Below are positions 32,501 to 38,650 of a stretch of 41,850 nucleotides of DNA, piece by piece. How positions within the stretch are numbered: position 1 is the stretch's first letter; every line of letters starts with the position of its first letter. The notes under the pieces are model-generated. The model was given only the letters and a program-made list of their open reading frames with translations. It made no database searches and was not told where the DNA came from. The position numbers and the translations under genes were made by a program. This stretch comes from Candidatus Riflebacteria bacterium HGW-Riflebacteria-2 (GTDB lineage: Bacteria; Muiribacteriota; Ozemobacteria; Ozemobacterales; Ozemobacteraceae): the NCBI GenBank assembly GCA_002839435.1, contig PGYA01000038.1, positions 11,164 to 53,013 of the forward strand, read 5' to 3'.

Positions 32501-32559
32501 TACGGCAACAGCCGCATCCACGTCTTTCCCGTTTTATTGCCGACAACTCCTCTGTTCAT
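26578..32559 (-). CDS. Fused type A - type B membrane nucleotide cyclase (two cyclase domains)
   Basis: 1993 residues, equal in length and order to one type A plus one type B protein. Half A (~1-985): TM1, sensor, TM2/TM3, sensor, TM4, HAMP (LDRITMGDYNVSL) and a cyclase domain with both metal Asps (Asp810 in VSDIRNFT, Asp854 in FIGDAIEAVF). It has Lys850, but Asp, Asn and Arg are replaced by Glu928, His931 and Leu935. A ~45-residue Ser/Ala-rich linker follows. Half B starts with a membrane helix at ~1015-1038, repeats the same plan, and ends in a cyclase domain lacking the first metal Asp (Gly1825). It keeps Asp1869, Lys1865, Asp1936, Asn1939 and Arg1943. Together they supply one full composite site, as in mammalian membrane adenylyl cyclases. 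No strong Shine-Dalgarno precedes the ATG. Confidence 0.88.
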   Translation of the reverse strand: MNRGVVGNKTGKTWMRLLPYVMLLLPLAVLNLGLHFLASIELHWKERAHGEVALQELEALTRSSSFEYRLNRAAGQLSDKIESALRLHGKTLADIDKEQVLTNIAAAGQDCLSSLAPGYKLHIFKKDSSEAGAELFFVKSDRVESRRAMAMIFDYMIDQHRDKPMSSEIRKQRDKLAETYFGRAARSEAFARSQKGRTSHILRDGCPHWFLWDYREIKGYGVWGWFIASVSEEDNQKAAQRLALKECRQRGNGLAGFIPVVNTDEPAILTDELENSLLFKDWRSQQVRSLAKDLAHWVTHGPPPATRLGTHSLYTYIGKECEYLTVFLAQAPNPAATPEWLRLLNLTIVTLSLLLSLRGLLLGRWLETGLTLRFMILYSLAATFPLGMLLVSSAAYHYQSSRSAQNMIAENLEGCLRQIETRKMRIQEDYQTAARQMFTDTRLAELIEQNGTDADLVKERVIENFRGRELPLPLLGFYLLDLKGEGIQHNDEASESRLTDIFSVYRAAIIENLRRRYSLKNPGVKLPKFEVSEQETFGSQAYGAVSGNDLNIEIEKRRNFCLNQQTGDGAATIIYDFISIRGVAQAVLFFVWDTATLFEQSLQKMIENFRTSFPDYAFIAFRNTPQGLKIILRPDEDLVHQHFSSISRVAETAVARGGTANEHLTGISVVAMPYGQNSEIVIAGIAGHQHIAAEESLRRRIFAILIVISLLIAALCAYFTARFLLDPIRELKQALDRITMGDYNVSLDSERADELGSLTREFALMAEGVKERERLAALLSDHAVEALVKDSETRADNDARTFTGIALVSDIRNFTTLCESRPTNEITDMLNHHFAVMSEIISENGGRIYKFIGDAIEAVFDEDSAQATAQNAVKAGVCMHATLAAINAERQKKGLFTYAFGIGLARGIFYAGSVGSEDTRLDYSIISEAFHKAALLEAATKKLSALPLAFDHEIASLLKDTDTSKVPDREEIEIYTINEASPLCTNTSRNFLKMQAESSKDIKETGSMAASAGASRARHSSYQGLSLLLFAVLAVFCAIGVYYGFSIDNQLMTRFSHSRAAEKVFRLIRQIKAEDAEKVAFELKMEELLEATENRLNFKRGPNDAGIISTSIEKMSAEFEQIGVSPRRVFATTDFVDTASSPPDVAVAIGLNEYQHNFYHRLAYFLMLYFKAFERNDVEKSVDRQMSEFFSTDFDANHLAAEKIGFSMPIEGDSGSELFYWNFYRVFSDEMLSQPPPANNSELLGTDEEKMRIAGILMFSIDQKQTSGNPRLLVDAYSDSDCELALVSDRGEKFHRSSFPSDVFNSADSYTDTVTSNYLIETDEIVKGGQQFKLVAAARIDTGSHNLKQTAVALALAILLSLAYFYRSLYAATAFTRSIQSKLVFSILLTALIPMLTVAFISDYFIFENHQAAVQQQRLEIKRFLDEFESRQYYINPVITRQVRSLAQKPRMLELARQLEQNPSSEKTKADLHKFMSDCFREIYAENKWEYNVTARNFLLQNRQSLDFRHSPVVKTESDTFVSVMSQIGRHLSSCITGDNGSDNLSMKNLKSELYFDGAMQSLRSNFGDKTYIKLSNAIGKMVEFEITTGAAGVFIIPIPSLEDPEFMTLWMLSFSRGGYLTRIAENHQDDFAVCSIEYQRYGKLSRKFRPVPGLNFFREAAWIANSNFPVSSERQIGQSRVSIEGRPGILQFNSFLIGAALQTPIESATASIRRYLYYFMALAILLFMLIGYQTSSDIMIPVRALSEGMRHINRQNYFYRINLDRNDELGQLCSSYDRFAKGLAEKEVMGKMLSRSAQRAMAGSANADEVLTGSKREFVLIFVGSVDFARRLSGESSAELFKSLKSQMAMLCRIISENDGDIDKLMGDKILGVFAADGGNGPAARQSAIKAARAIMQAESAGELQFPVAIGVNAGEVISGMLGFGAKRDFTIIGDAVNVSARIEKEAEKLPQQRCLFSHDFVSGLSNTASFELHSEAALKGKSATLKLYRLT

Positions 32560-32593
32560 GCCAGAGATGATACCACAACCCCGCCCATTTTTT

Positions 32594-32613
32594 ATCCGCT
32601 GATTACACAGATT
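32594..32613. repeat. Dispersed 20-mer between two cyclase genes
   Basis: ATCCGCTGATTACACAGATT matches 17 of 20 bases of the minus strand at 3720-3701. It occupies most of the 63-bp gap before the giant cyclase gene and is followed by CGCGGAAAACT, which resembles the inverse of AGTTTTCCGC at 3497-3506. Confidence 0.55.
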
Positions 32614-32622
32614 CGCGGAAAA

Positions 32623-34284
32623 CTACTTGTCTCTTAAGTTGACAATACAGAAACAGTCACATTCAGGCGGGTTGGCGAGAAAGTTTTCGCACCTGCCGAT
32701 TATCATCTGCAAAGGAAAGTCTGGTGCTGCGGTTTTGAGAGCGTTGAAAATCTTGAGCGCGGCCTGCCAGTTTCTGGTCAGGTAGAGTTCCATGGCTTCG
32801 TTGTAACGTGCAACCTGCTCGCGCAAAGCCTCGTCAGCATCGACGCTGAGCGCCAGCAGCTCATAAATTTTTACCTGCTGGCTTTTTCCCTTGACTGCCA
32901 CGACGTCGAGAAACCTTGCCAGCACCGCCTCTTTTGCCATTTCATAAGTTGTTTCACTGATGATAATTCCGGTCTGGTAATATTTGTTTACGCCCTCGAG
33001 ACGCGACGCCAGATTTACGTTGTCACCAATAGCGGTATAGTTCATGCGCTGGTCGAAACCGATGTTGCCGACGAGAGCTTCGCCGGTGTTGATACCCATT
33101 CTGGTGAAGAATGACGGCAGTCCCTTTTCTGCCAGCTGCCGGTTCAGCTCGATCTCTTTCTGGCGACAGGCCAGGGCCGCTTTACAGGCGGCCAGCGCGT
33201 GCCCTGGCAGATCGTGCGGGGCACCCCACAGGGCCATTATGGCATCGCCGATGAATTTATCGACGATACCGCCGGTTTCCATGATCGCCTGACTCAATTC
33301 GCCAAAATATATACCAATTGCCTGAGCCAGCTCAGCCGGCGCAATCTGCTCTGAGATTCTGGTGAAATCCTGGATATCGGTGAATAAAACAGAAATCCGC
33401 CTGTTCTCAACCTCGAGCGCTGCCTCTTTTTTCAACTTTATCAGGTCTGCAACAAGCTCGCATGGCACATATTTTCTGAATGAGCGCAGCCCTGTTTTCA
33501 TGCTGTTAAGAGCATCGGTCATCTCCCTGATTTCGAGAATTACCGATTCAGTCGCCGGCCCGCTCGCAAGGTTCAATTTCTGAATTTCGCCCATGTCAGC
33601 GGTTACCTCTTTGACCGGTCGCGAAATCTGTTGCGACAGCTTCAGGCTGATAAAAAATGCAATGCCGGTGACCAGCAGGCTTGTGACCAGGATTACCAGT
33701 ATGTTGTTGTACTGGTGGGATTTAATCGTAGTCGCCTCCACATCCATGCACAGCAGCCCTTCCAGTTCGCCGGAGTCGCGATAAAACGGCGCGTAGCCCG
33801 AAATGAACGTGCCCCATTCATCGGTGTAATAATCATCTTCTACCGTTATGATTTTATTCGCAAAAGCAGTTCTGATGGCCTTGGTGACGGCGTGCAACTG
33901 GCGCCCAACCTCGGCCCGCTCTGTCGTTACGGGATCGGCATCGACGACGAAGACCACTTTCCCATCAGCATTCTGGCGAATAGTGTAAGCATTTTTGATG
34001 TCAGCATCTATAGCCCGCATATCTTCAAGCTGCCCGAAAATAGTTGCGAAATTTTCTGAGTTTCTGTCTTGCGGAAGGGCGATGCGGGAATGAGTCGATC
34101 CGCTGATACGGCGGGCCCCGATGCCGACTGCTATGCGAAGATCTTCTTTGATCGCTTCGCTAACCAGATTTCTTACATGCAGCGAGCTGATGCCAGCATT
34201 CATGATTGTTGTGAATAATATGGTTCCGAGCAATGCTGAAAAAATAGTTATTCGAATAGAAACAGATTTGATTCCAAGTGCCAT
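32623..34284 (-). CDS. Canonical (homodimeric) class III nucleotide cyclase, Cache-like sensor and HAMP
   Basis: 553 residues from an ATG at 34284 that has GAGGAG five bases ahead; a TTG 15 bases upstream is less likely. TM1 ~6-30, a periplasmic Cache-like domain (DEWGTFISGYAPFYRDSGEL near 150-170), TM2 ~195-217, HAMP and a cyclase domain ~290-460. All six catalytic residues are in one chain: Asp303 (FTDIQDFT), Lys343 and Asp347 (VDKFIGDAIMALWG), Asp421, Asn424 and Arg428 (AIGDNVNLASRL). A ~90-residue C-terminal tail looks TPR-like (YNEAMELYLTRNWQAALKIF). It should work as a homodimer, unlike the A/B proteins around it. Lys plus Asp favour ATP as substrate. Confidence 0.92.
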   Translation of the reverse strand: MALGIKSVSIRITIFSALLGTILFTTIMNAGISSLHVRNLVSEAIKEDLRIAVGIGARRISGSTHSRIALPQDRNSENFATIFGQLEDMRAIDADIKNAYTIRQNADGKVVFVVDADPVTTERAEVGRQLHAVTKAIRTAFANKIITVEDDYYTDEWGTFISGYAPFYRDSGELEGLLCMDVEATTIKSHQYNNILVILVTSLLVTGIAFFISLKLSQQISRPVKEVTADMGEIQKLNLASGPATESVILEIREMTDALNSMKTGLRSFRKYVPCELVADLIKLKKEAALEVENRRISVLFTDIQDFTRISEQIAPAELAQAIGIYFGELSQAIMETGGIVDKFIGDAIMALWGAPHDLPGHALAACKAALACRQKEIELNRQLAEKGLPSFFTRMGINTGEALVGNIGFDQRMNYTAIGDNVNLASRLEGVNKYYQTGIIISETTYEMAKEAVLARFLDVVAVKGKSQQVKIYELLALSVDADEALREQVARYNEAMELYLTRNWQAALKIFNALKTAAPDFPLQMIIGRCENFLANPPECDCFCIVNLRDK

Positions 34285-34312
34285 GCAGTCTCCTCTCAAG
34301 CCTTCTCTCAGG

Positions 34313-34339
34313 CAGCCTGCTTAACATAAAATCAGGCTG
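34313..34339. promoter_or_regulatory. Inverted repeat upstream of the canonical cyclase
   Basis: CAGCCTG (34313-34319) and CAGGCTG (34333-34339) form a 7-bp inverted repeat in the 98-bp gap between the hydrolase stop and the cyclase start. There is no T-run after it on the minus strand, so an operator or mRNA hairpin is more likely than a terminator. Inference only. Confidence 0.3.
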
Positions 34340-34382
34340 TCAGGCAAAACGCAGTAATGCTGATTATAAAGGGTCCGCGGGT

Positions 34383-35240
34383 CTATTCTGATGAAATGGG
34401 GTGCTGGAGATCTTGCATCAGCTGCTGCCAGCGTTTGAGCCAGGCGGGGTCATCCCATACCGGTGAATTGTGCCCGGCGGTTTCGATAGTGTATAGAGTC
34501 TTGTTTTTCGAAGGGCAGATGTTATAGAGCATTTCGCTGTCAGAGTAGGGGATTACTTCGTCTTTGCGTGAATGAATTACGAGCAGGCGGCCATGGTAAT
34601 TTTTGATGGTTTCGCTGGTTGGCAGGTCGCGCTTCAGGATAAAGCTGCCGATGAGCGGAATGCGCCGGCCGGCCATGACGCTGAGTGAGGCGAAGCCTGA
34701 TTCGTGCACCAGGGCGGCGAACTGCGCTTTTGACTCGCGGTAGATTTCGGCGGCGACACCGGTGCCCAGGGATTCGCCGTAAAGCACTATGTCTTCGCGG
34801 TTGATTTTCTTTGCGTCGAGCAACCACTGCAGGGCGGTCTTGCCGTCGCTGATGGCGCCGGCCACCGTGGGCGAACCCTCGCTTCTGCCGTAGCCGCGGT
34901 AGTCGTAGATAAACACATCAAAGCCGGCTTTGCACATTTTATCGATTTTGCCGGCGCGATGCAAAAGGTTGCCGGCGTTGCCGTGGCTGAACAGAACTGT
35001 TTTGTGCAGCGTGGCCGGGGTAGTGCTCTGTGCCAGAAGTGCGTCGAGCTTTAAGCCATCAGGAGTTTGCAGGGTGACCTGTGTGAGTGTGCAGTTTTCG
35101 AGCTTTTCCGGTAGCGTGAAGCCCGCTGGCCAGGCCCCCGGAAAAAATATCAGTCTGTCCTGCAGAACCACCATCAGCCCGGTAAACACAGCAAGTATGA
35201 CGAGGATGTTCAGGAATCTTTTCGCTTTCATACCAGACAT
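34383..35240 (-). CDS. Membrane-anchored alpha/beta hydrolase
   Basis: From ATG 35240 the protein has 286 residues (an ATG at 35231 is equally possible). An N-terminal signal anchor (FLNILVILAVFTGLMVVLQD) is followed by an alpha/beta-hydrolase fold. HGNAGN forms the oxyanion region, YDYRGYGRSEG follows, the nucleophile is Ser157 in YGESLGTG, the acid is the Asp of SRKDEVIPY and the His is in AGHNSP. It resembles the serine aminopeptidase/BEM46-like group. The frame stays open upstream to 35369, but that part overlaps the divergent ORF6N remnant and has no family similarity, so I excluded it. No clear Shine-Dalgarno was seen for either start. Substrate unknown. Confidence 0.82.
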   Translation of the reverse strand: MSGMKAKRFLNILVILAVFTGLMVVLQDRLIFFPGAWPAGFTLPEKLENCTLTQVTLQTPDGLKLDALLAQSTTPATLHKTVLFSHGNAGNLLHRAGKIDKMCKAGFDVFIYDYRGYGRSEGSPTVAGAISDGKTALQWLLDAKKINREDIVLYGESLGTGVAAEIYRESKAQFAALVHESGFASLSVMAGRRIPLIGSFILKRDLPTSETIKNYHGRLLVIHSRKDEVIPYSDSEMLYNICPSKNKTLYTIETAGHNSPVWDDPAWLKRWQQLMQDLQHPISSE

Positions 35241-35285
35241 TTTATCAGTTTTGCTCAAAACAATCGCCAGTTTTTTGCTCCAGCG

Positions 35286-35615
35286 ATTTTTGAACTGGTC
35301 ACAAATTGTGACCACATACCTGTCAGTCTGAAACATAGTTACATTATCCCGATGGCATTCACAGAACAAGGTGTAGCAATGTTATCAAGCGTTTTAAGAA
35401 GCGAAGTTGCCATAGATGTAAACATCCAGATCATGCGTGCATTCGTGAAACTAAGAAAGCTTGCTGTCAGTCACGAGGAATTAGCCAAAAAATTAAAAGA
35501 TCTTGAAAAATCTGTTAAAGGGCATGGCGGGGACATTAAACTGATTTTTGCAACTATTAACACCATGCTGAATCCCAGGACAAAAAAGAAGCCACAGATA
35601 GGTTTTAAGCCATAA
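35286..35615 (+). pseudogene. ORF6N-domain protein, 5'-truncated remnant
   Basis: The translated frame shows the second half of an ORF6N/KilA-type DNA-binding protein: FELVTNCDH, then PMAFTEQGVAMLSSVLRSE, INIQIMRAFVKLR-like text, a short coiled coil and the usual basic C terminus (KKPQIGFKP). The N-terminal ~60 residues normally present are missing. The frame remains open upstream but has no recognisable start or similarity before about 35286. The first ATG in frame is 35352, which would leave only 87 residues without a full domain. Such proteins are common in phages and mobile elements. The remnant marks the left edge of the AT-richer accessory segment. Confidence 0.6.
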
Positions 35616-35715
35616 TTGTTTGTTTATGCAGGTGATGGATATAACCATATCGTTGATAAATTTTTTAGAGAGCCGGATAAACAAGTTGTTATCGCAAATG
35701 AAGAATTAAGAATTG

Positions 35716-35955
35716 AAGAATTAAATACAGCCGGACAAAAATACAGGACAAAAAAATACCAAATAAATCCGTAATGGTAGAACCAGGTGACAATGGCAAA
35801 AGATTGTTCTTGGACACATGATTGTTTTCGTTGTAAAGTTTGTTTGATGTGACGGCAATGCTTTGATTATTGGTGCACGGACGCAAGCGAAGAATTTGAT
35901 GTGTTTGGTCTCAGAGATTAGCTTGCAACAAGAGTTTCGCGAGGTATAAGAATTA
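35716..35955 (+). repeat. Diverged direct repeat, copy 1
   Basis: About 240 bp that recur at 36827-37054 in the same orientation with roughly 70-80% identity by eye. Shared blocks include AAGAATTAAATACA, CGGACAAAAATAC, GATTGTTTTCGTTGTAA (17 identical bases), GAATTTGATGTG and TTGGTCTCAGA. It runs directly into the start of the 35986-36639 gene. No convincing open frame is conserved in it. The 370-bp non-coding interval 35616-35985 otherwise shows only a near-palindrome at 35676-35693. Confidence 0.75.
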
Positions 35956-35985
35956 ATGGCTGTTTTTTTTGGGGGGGGTAAAAAG

Positions 35986-36639
35986 ATGAGATATGTATTG
36001 ATTTTCCTTATGATGAGCTTTGCCAATGTGGCTTTTGGAGCAATGCCATCTTCTTATTATGAAGAACAGATTAGCAAATCACCAGATCACTTCATTGGGA
36101 CATGCAAATATATTCAGGTAGAAAGAAAGGACAAATTCAGTGAAGCATGTTTAGCTACTTTTGAAGCTGACTACATAATGGATTTTCCGAACAGAAAGAT
36201 TGCTAAATGTGAAAGGCCTAAAATATTTACAGGTTTCTTCCAAAGAGCACTTCCCTTTGTAACTCCTCCGCCAGGAGGAACAAAATACCATTATCCAGAA
36301 GTTGGTTACACCTATTATGTGGCTATAAGTGACGGGGGCTCTATTACTGCCTTAGAAGATTTAATGGGAAAGCAAAAAGAGTACATTATTGAACATCCTG
36401 AATCAGTTTCACCTGGAGGCTTTTCTCCTGAACTGAAAAGAATTGGAGAAGAAGGCTGGGCCTTATGGAGACAACAAGTTCAATATAAAATAAAAATTGC
36501 TTTTCTAATAATTATCATAATAATTTTTGCAGGATTTTTGATTTTTTTCCTTATAAAAGCTCGCTCCAAAAAGAGTAAGGCAACTAAGGATACAGGCCAG
36601 GATTCTGAAAAGCCTGAGAAAACTGAAAATCAGGAGTAA
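35986..36639 (+). CDS. Exported membrane-anchored protein of unknown function
   Basis: 217 residues from ATG 35986: a signal peptide (MRYVLIFLMMSFANVAFGA), a ~150-residue extracytoplasmic part with a few Cys and Pro-rich text (PFVTPPPGGTKYHYPEVGYT), a C-terminal membrane helix (IKIAFLIIIIIIFAGFLIFF) and a charged tail (SEKPEKTENQE). I do not recognise the family. An in-frame ATG at 35956 (GAGGT ten bases ahead) would add MAVFFGGGKK, encoded across a T8-G8 run immediately before the inner start. The gene is AT-rich compared with the core genes and lies between the two copies of the direct repeat, which suggests acquired DNA. Confidence 0.65.
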   Translation: MRYVLIFLMMSFANVAFGAMPSSYYEEQISKSPDHFIGTCKYIQVERKDKFSEACLATFEADYIMDFPNRKIAKCERPKIFTGFFQRALPFVTPPPGGTKYHYPEVGYTYYVAISDGGSITALEDLMGKQKEYIIEHPESVSPGGFSPELKRIGEEGWALWRQQVQYKIKIAFLIIIIIIFAGFLIFFLIKARSKKSKATKDTGQDSEKPEKTENQE

Positions 36640-36671
36640 ACGGCAATTTTAAAAAGAATAGGCTCTTGTTA

Positions 36672-36711
36672 AATAGCAACTTCGCAAGCGATGTAAAACT
36701 CTTTTGCTATT
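36672..36711. repeat. Inverted repeat after the exported-protein gene
   Basis: AATAGCAA (36672-36679) and TTGCTATT (36704-36711) form a perfect 8-bp inverted repeat with a 24-base loop, 33 bases after the stop codon. There is no T-run directly after it, so termination is doubtful. Confidence 0.45.
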
Positions 36712-36743
36712 AGGGCTATGTTTGTTTTTAAATTCACGGACGA

Positions 36744-36814
36744 GCCGAACAACAATAAATTTCACATGGGGCATGCCGGGAGCCCATTATGCCGGTGAAT
36801 TTAGTCGTTATGGC
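36744..36814. other. attC-like imperfect palindrome (71 bp)
   Basis: The left arm GCCGAAC...AATAAATTTCAC pairs with the right arm GTGAATTTA...GTTATGGC, and inner GGCAT/ATGCC also pair, so the whole 71 bp can fold into one long bulged hairpin. The outer boxes GCCGAAC and GTTATGG resemble the integron attC consensus RYYYAAC and GTTRRRY at six and five of seven positions. It lies 105 bp after a + strand gene, as an attC site would. No integron integrase is in the window. An unrelated hairpin or MITE is the alternative. Confidence 0.35.
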
Positions 36815-36826
36815 AAAAAAATAATT

Positions 36827-37054
36827 AAGAATTAAATACAATCGGACAAAAATACGGAACCAAAATACAGAACAATATAACAAGGTGACGCAGGCGAGAA
36901 ATTGTTCTTGAACACAAGATTGTTTTCGTTGTAAGGTTTGTTTGATTTGACAGAGATACGATGATTGTTTGTGCACGATCGCAAGCGGTGAATTTGATGT
37001 GCTTGGTCTCAGAAATGGGCTTGCAAAGAGAGTTTCTCGGAGTCTCAGAATTGA
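36827..37054 (+). repeat. Diverged direct repeat, copy 2
   Basis: Second copy of the element at 35716-35955, same orientation, about 1.1 kb further on, with small indels. The interval 36640-37306 contains no convincing gene: it holds the inverted repeat 36672-36711, the palindrome 36744-36814, this repeat and the hairpin at 37078-37108. A weaker trace of the same pattern (CGGACAAA, then GTGACG-GGCAAA-ATTGT) may be present at about 39550-39597. Confidence 0.75.
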
Positions 37055-37077
37055 TAAATAAGAGCCATAACGAAGAA

Positions 37078-37108
37078 GGATAGATCGTGCGTAGCCACGA
37101 TCTTATCC
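37078..37108. repeat. Hairpin downstream of the IS91 transposase remnant
   Basis: GGATAGATCGTG pairs with CACGATCTTATCC around a 6-base loop, with one bulged base. It lies beyond the 3' side of the minus-strand transposase fragment, where IS91-family elements carry their origin-end hairpin, so it could be a relic of that end. It could equally be another palindrome of the accessory region. Confidence 0.35.
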
Positions 37109-37306
37109 AGTTGTTGAACCAGCCCGGGCGATAAATTGCGGATCCGGCTATAAGAAAATATATCGGTAAAAGTGTGCCTTGAAAAAGCTGCCGGTCTAGT
37201 TAAAAAATTGCCGGCAATGTCAAAAAATGGCTTTTTTTGCAGCACATAATCAGGTGAAATCTGTCAGTTTTGCGGCTTTTATGCCTCTTATAATGGGTCT
37301 GTAGCA

Positions 37307-37686
37307 TTATAAACCGGCATATTCGCAGTCTATAATCCAGTCTTTGCTGAAAGCGGCCTCAGATACAACTAGATCGTGACTTCGTAAAAGCATAACAAGC
37401 CTGGCTCTGAAAACGCTGGACAATGCGTGTTGCGGAAACAGATACTTATGGTCTTTGGAGCGCTTCCATAATCGCTTTTCAGGCTCAATTGCACCTGTCG
37501 GCACAATGTAATGAATGTGAGGGTGGAAGTCCAGTTGGCGACTGTTGGTATGCAGAACGCCAGTCATGCCGGGAGTGCCACCGAGGAACTTTTCATTTCC
37601 GGCCAAAGCTCGCAGAGCATGCGCCGACGCATTAAAAAGACAACTGAAGAATACTCTTTGATGGTGCCATGCCAGTTTCCGCAGAG
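37307..37686 (-). pseudogene. IS91-family transposase, internal fragment
   Basis: The frame reads [20 protein letters not shown], then [49 protein letters not shown], ending at KDWIIDCEYAGL and a stop. HPHIH is the HUH metal-binding motif. Missing are the N-terminal zinc-finger region and everything after the stop, including the catalytic Tyr region (RYTHR-like block). Only about 126 of the usual ~400 residues remain, so the gene is dead. Confidence 0.8.
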
Positions 37687-37689
37687 ATG

Positions 37690-38468
37690 CATTGTCTTAG
37701 GATCTTCGTGGCCGAGAAGCTCCTGAATCAGCCTTAACTGCACGCCTGATTCAACAAGATGAGTTGCAAAACTTTGTCGCAGAGAATGAATCGTGATTCT
37801 TTTGCTGATGCCGCAATCTTTTAAAGCACCCTTGAGCGCCTGCTGATTTTTTTATGGTCTGCCTGGCTCCGCGCAAATTGGGAAAAATCATTACCGGGTT
37901 CTGGTGCGTTTTCCAGTGAAATCGCAAGGCTTTCAAAGTTGCCTGCGGAAGCGGGACAAGTCTGTCTTTGCAGCCTTTTCCGTTGCGGATATGAATCTGC
38001 ATTTTCTGACTGTCAATGTCGGAAACCTTTAATGACAGACATTCTCCCAGCCTCATTTCCATGCTGTAAAGCGTAAACAGAAAGATGCGATAGCGCAGTT
38101 CTCTCACAGCGTTGATAACCTTTTCAGTCTCACCCACCGTTAGGACGTCTGGGATCGGTCTGATCTGGGGGGGGCTTTACAATGTCTACCCACTTCCATT
38201 TCTTTTTTAAAACATACTTCCAGAAGAATTGCAGGCCGCAGCGGTCGGCTCTAACAGTGCTCCAGGAGCGGATAGTAATAAAATGGTCAAAGTAATCTTT
38301 TAAATCCTGTTTTCCCAGATCAGCAGGGCATCGATCGAAGTAACGGGCAATCCTGATAATGGCTCTGCTGTAGGTATCGATTGTTACATCGCTCATACCC
38401 TGTCTTTTTGGCGCCTTGACCATGCTCTGATAAAGCTTGTCGAGTTTTTCCTGCTCTTGTGGTAACAT
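37690..38468 (-). pseudogene. IS91-associated tyrosine recombinase with two homopolymer frameshifts
   Basis: It starts at ATG 38468 with GAGGAG eight bases ahead. An N-terminal SAM-like domain (MSDVTIDTYSRAIIRIARYF) is followed by a catalytic domain with Arg in MRLGECLSLKVSDID, Lys in [23 protein letters not shown] and [14 protein letters not shown]. The frame breaks twice: at a C8 run (38167-38174) and at an A7 run (37847-37853 on the complement). Losing one base from each run restores a continuous protein. The sequence after GHEDPKTM lacks the catalytic Tyr because of the junction with the transposase piece, so it would be inactive even if the frame were restored. Confidence 0.78.
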
Positions 38469-38650
38469 AAAGTCATCTCCTCGGCTGTGATCTACCAGGG
38501 CTCAAACCCCGGTAATCAAGGAGTTTACACAACATACAGGATCAGAAGGGGAAAACGACATGGATCTGAAATCAGAAGATTTAAATCATTTCCCCCCAGC
38601 TGCCGCGCCAGCGGCTGAGTTCAACAATAGAGACGCCGCGGAAATTGACC

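Larger units (their letters stand above)
37307..38468 (-). mobile_element. Decayed IS91-family element (tyrosine recombinase plus HUH transposase)
   Basis: On the minus strand a tyrosine recombinase of the kind that accompanies IS91-type transposases is followed directly by an internal piece of the IS91 HUH transposase, the known gene order for this group. Both genes are broken. The join around 37680-37692 removes the recombinase's last residues and the transposase's N terminus at once, so a single deletion explains it. True ends are not certain; hairpins at 37078-37108 and 38651-38689 are candidates. Confidence 0.8.

Noticed and set aside
35241..35369. N-terminal extension of the alpha/beta hydrolase to 35369
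   Set aside because: It would place 43 polar residues before the signal anchor and overlaps the antisense ORF6N remnant.
36672..36711. Inverted repeat as a rho-independent terminator
   Set aside because: The stem is short and AT-rich, the loop is 24 bases, and no T-run follows immediately.
35689..36976. Two minus-strand open frames (35689-35886 and 36734-36976) sharing the peptide FVRLYLIL
   Set aside because: The shared peptide simply reflects the DNA-level direct repeat; frames diverge on both sides, lack ribosome-binding sites and read through the non-coding repeat.
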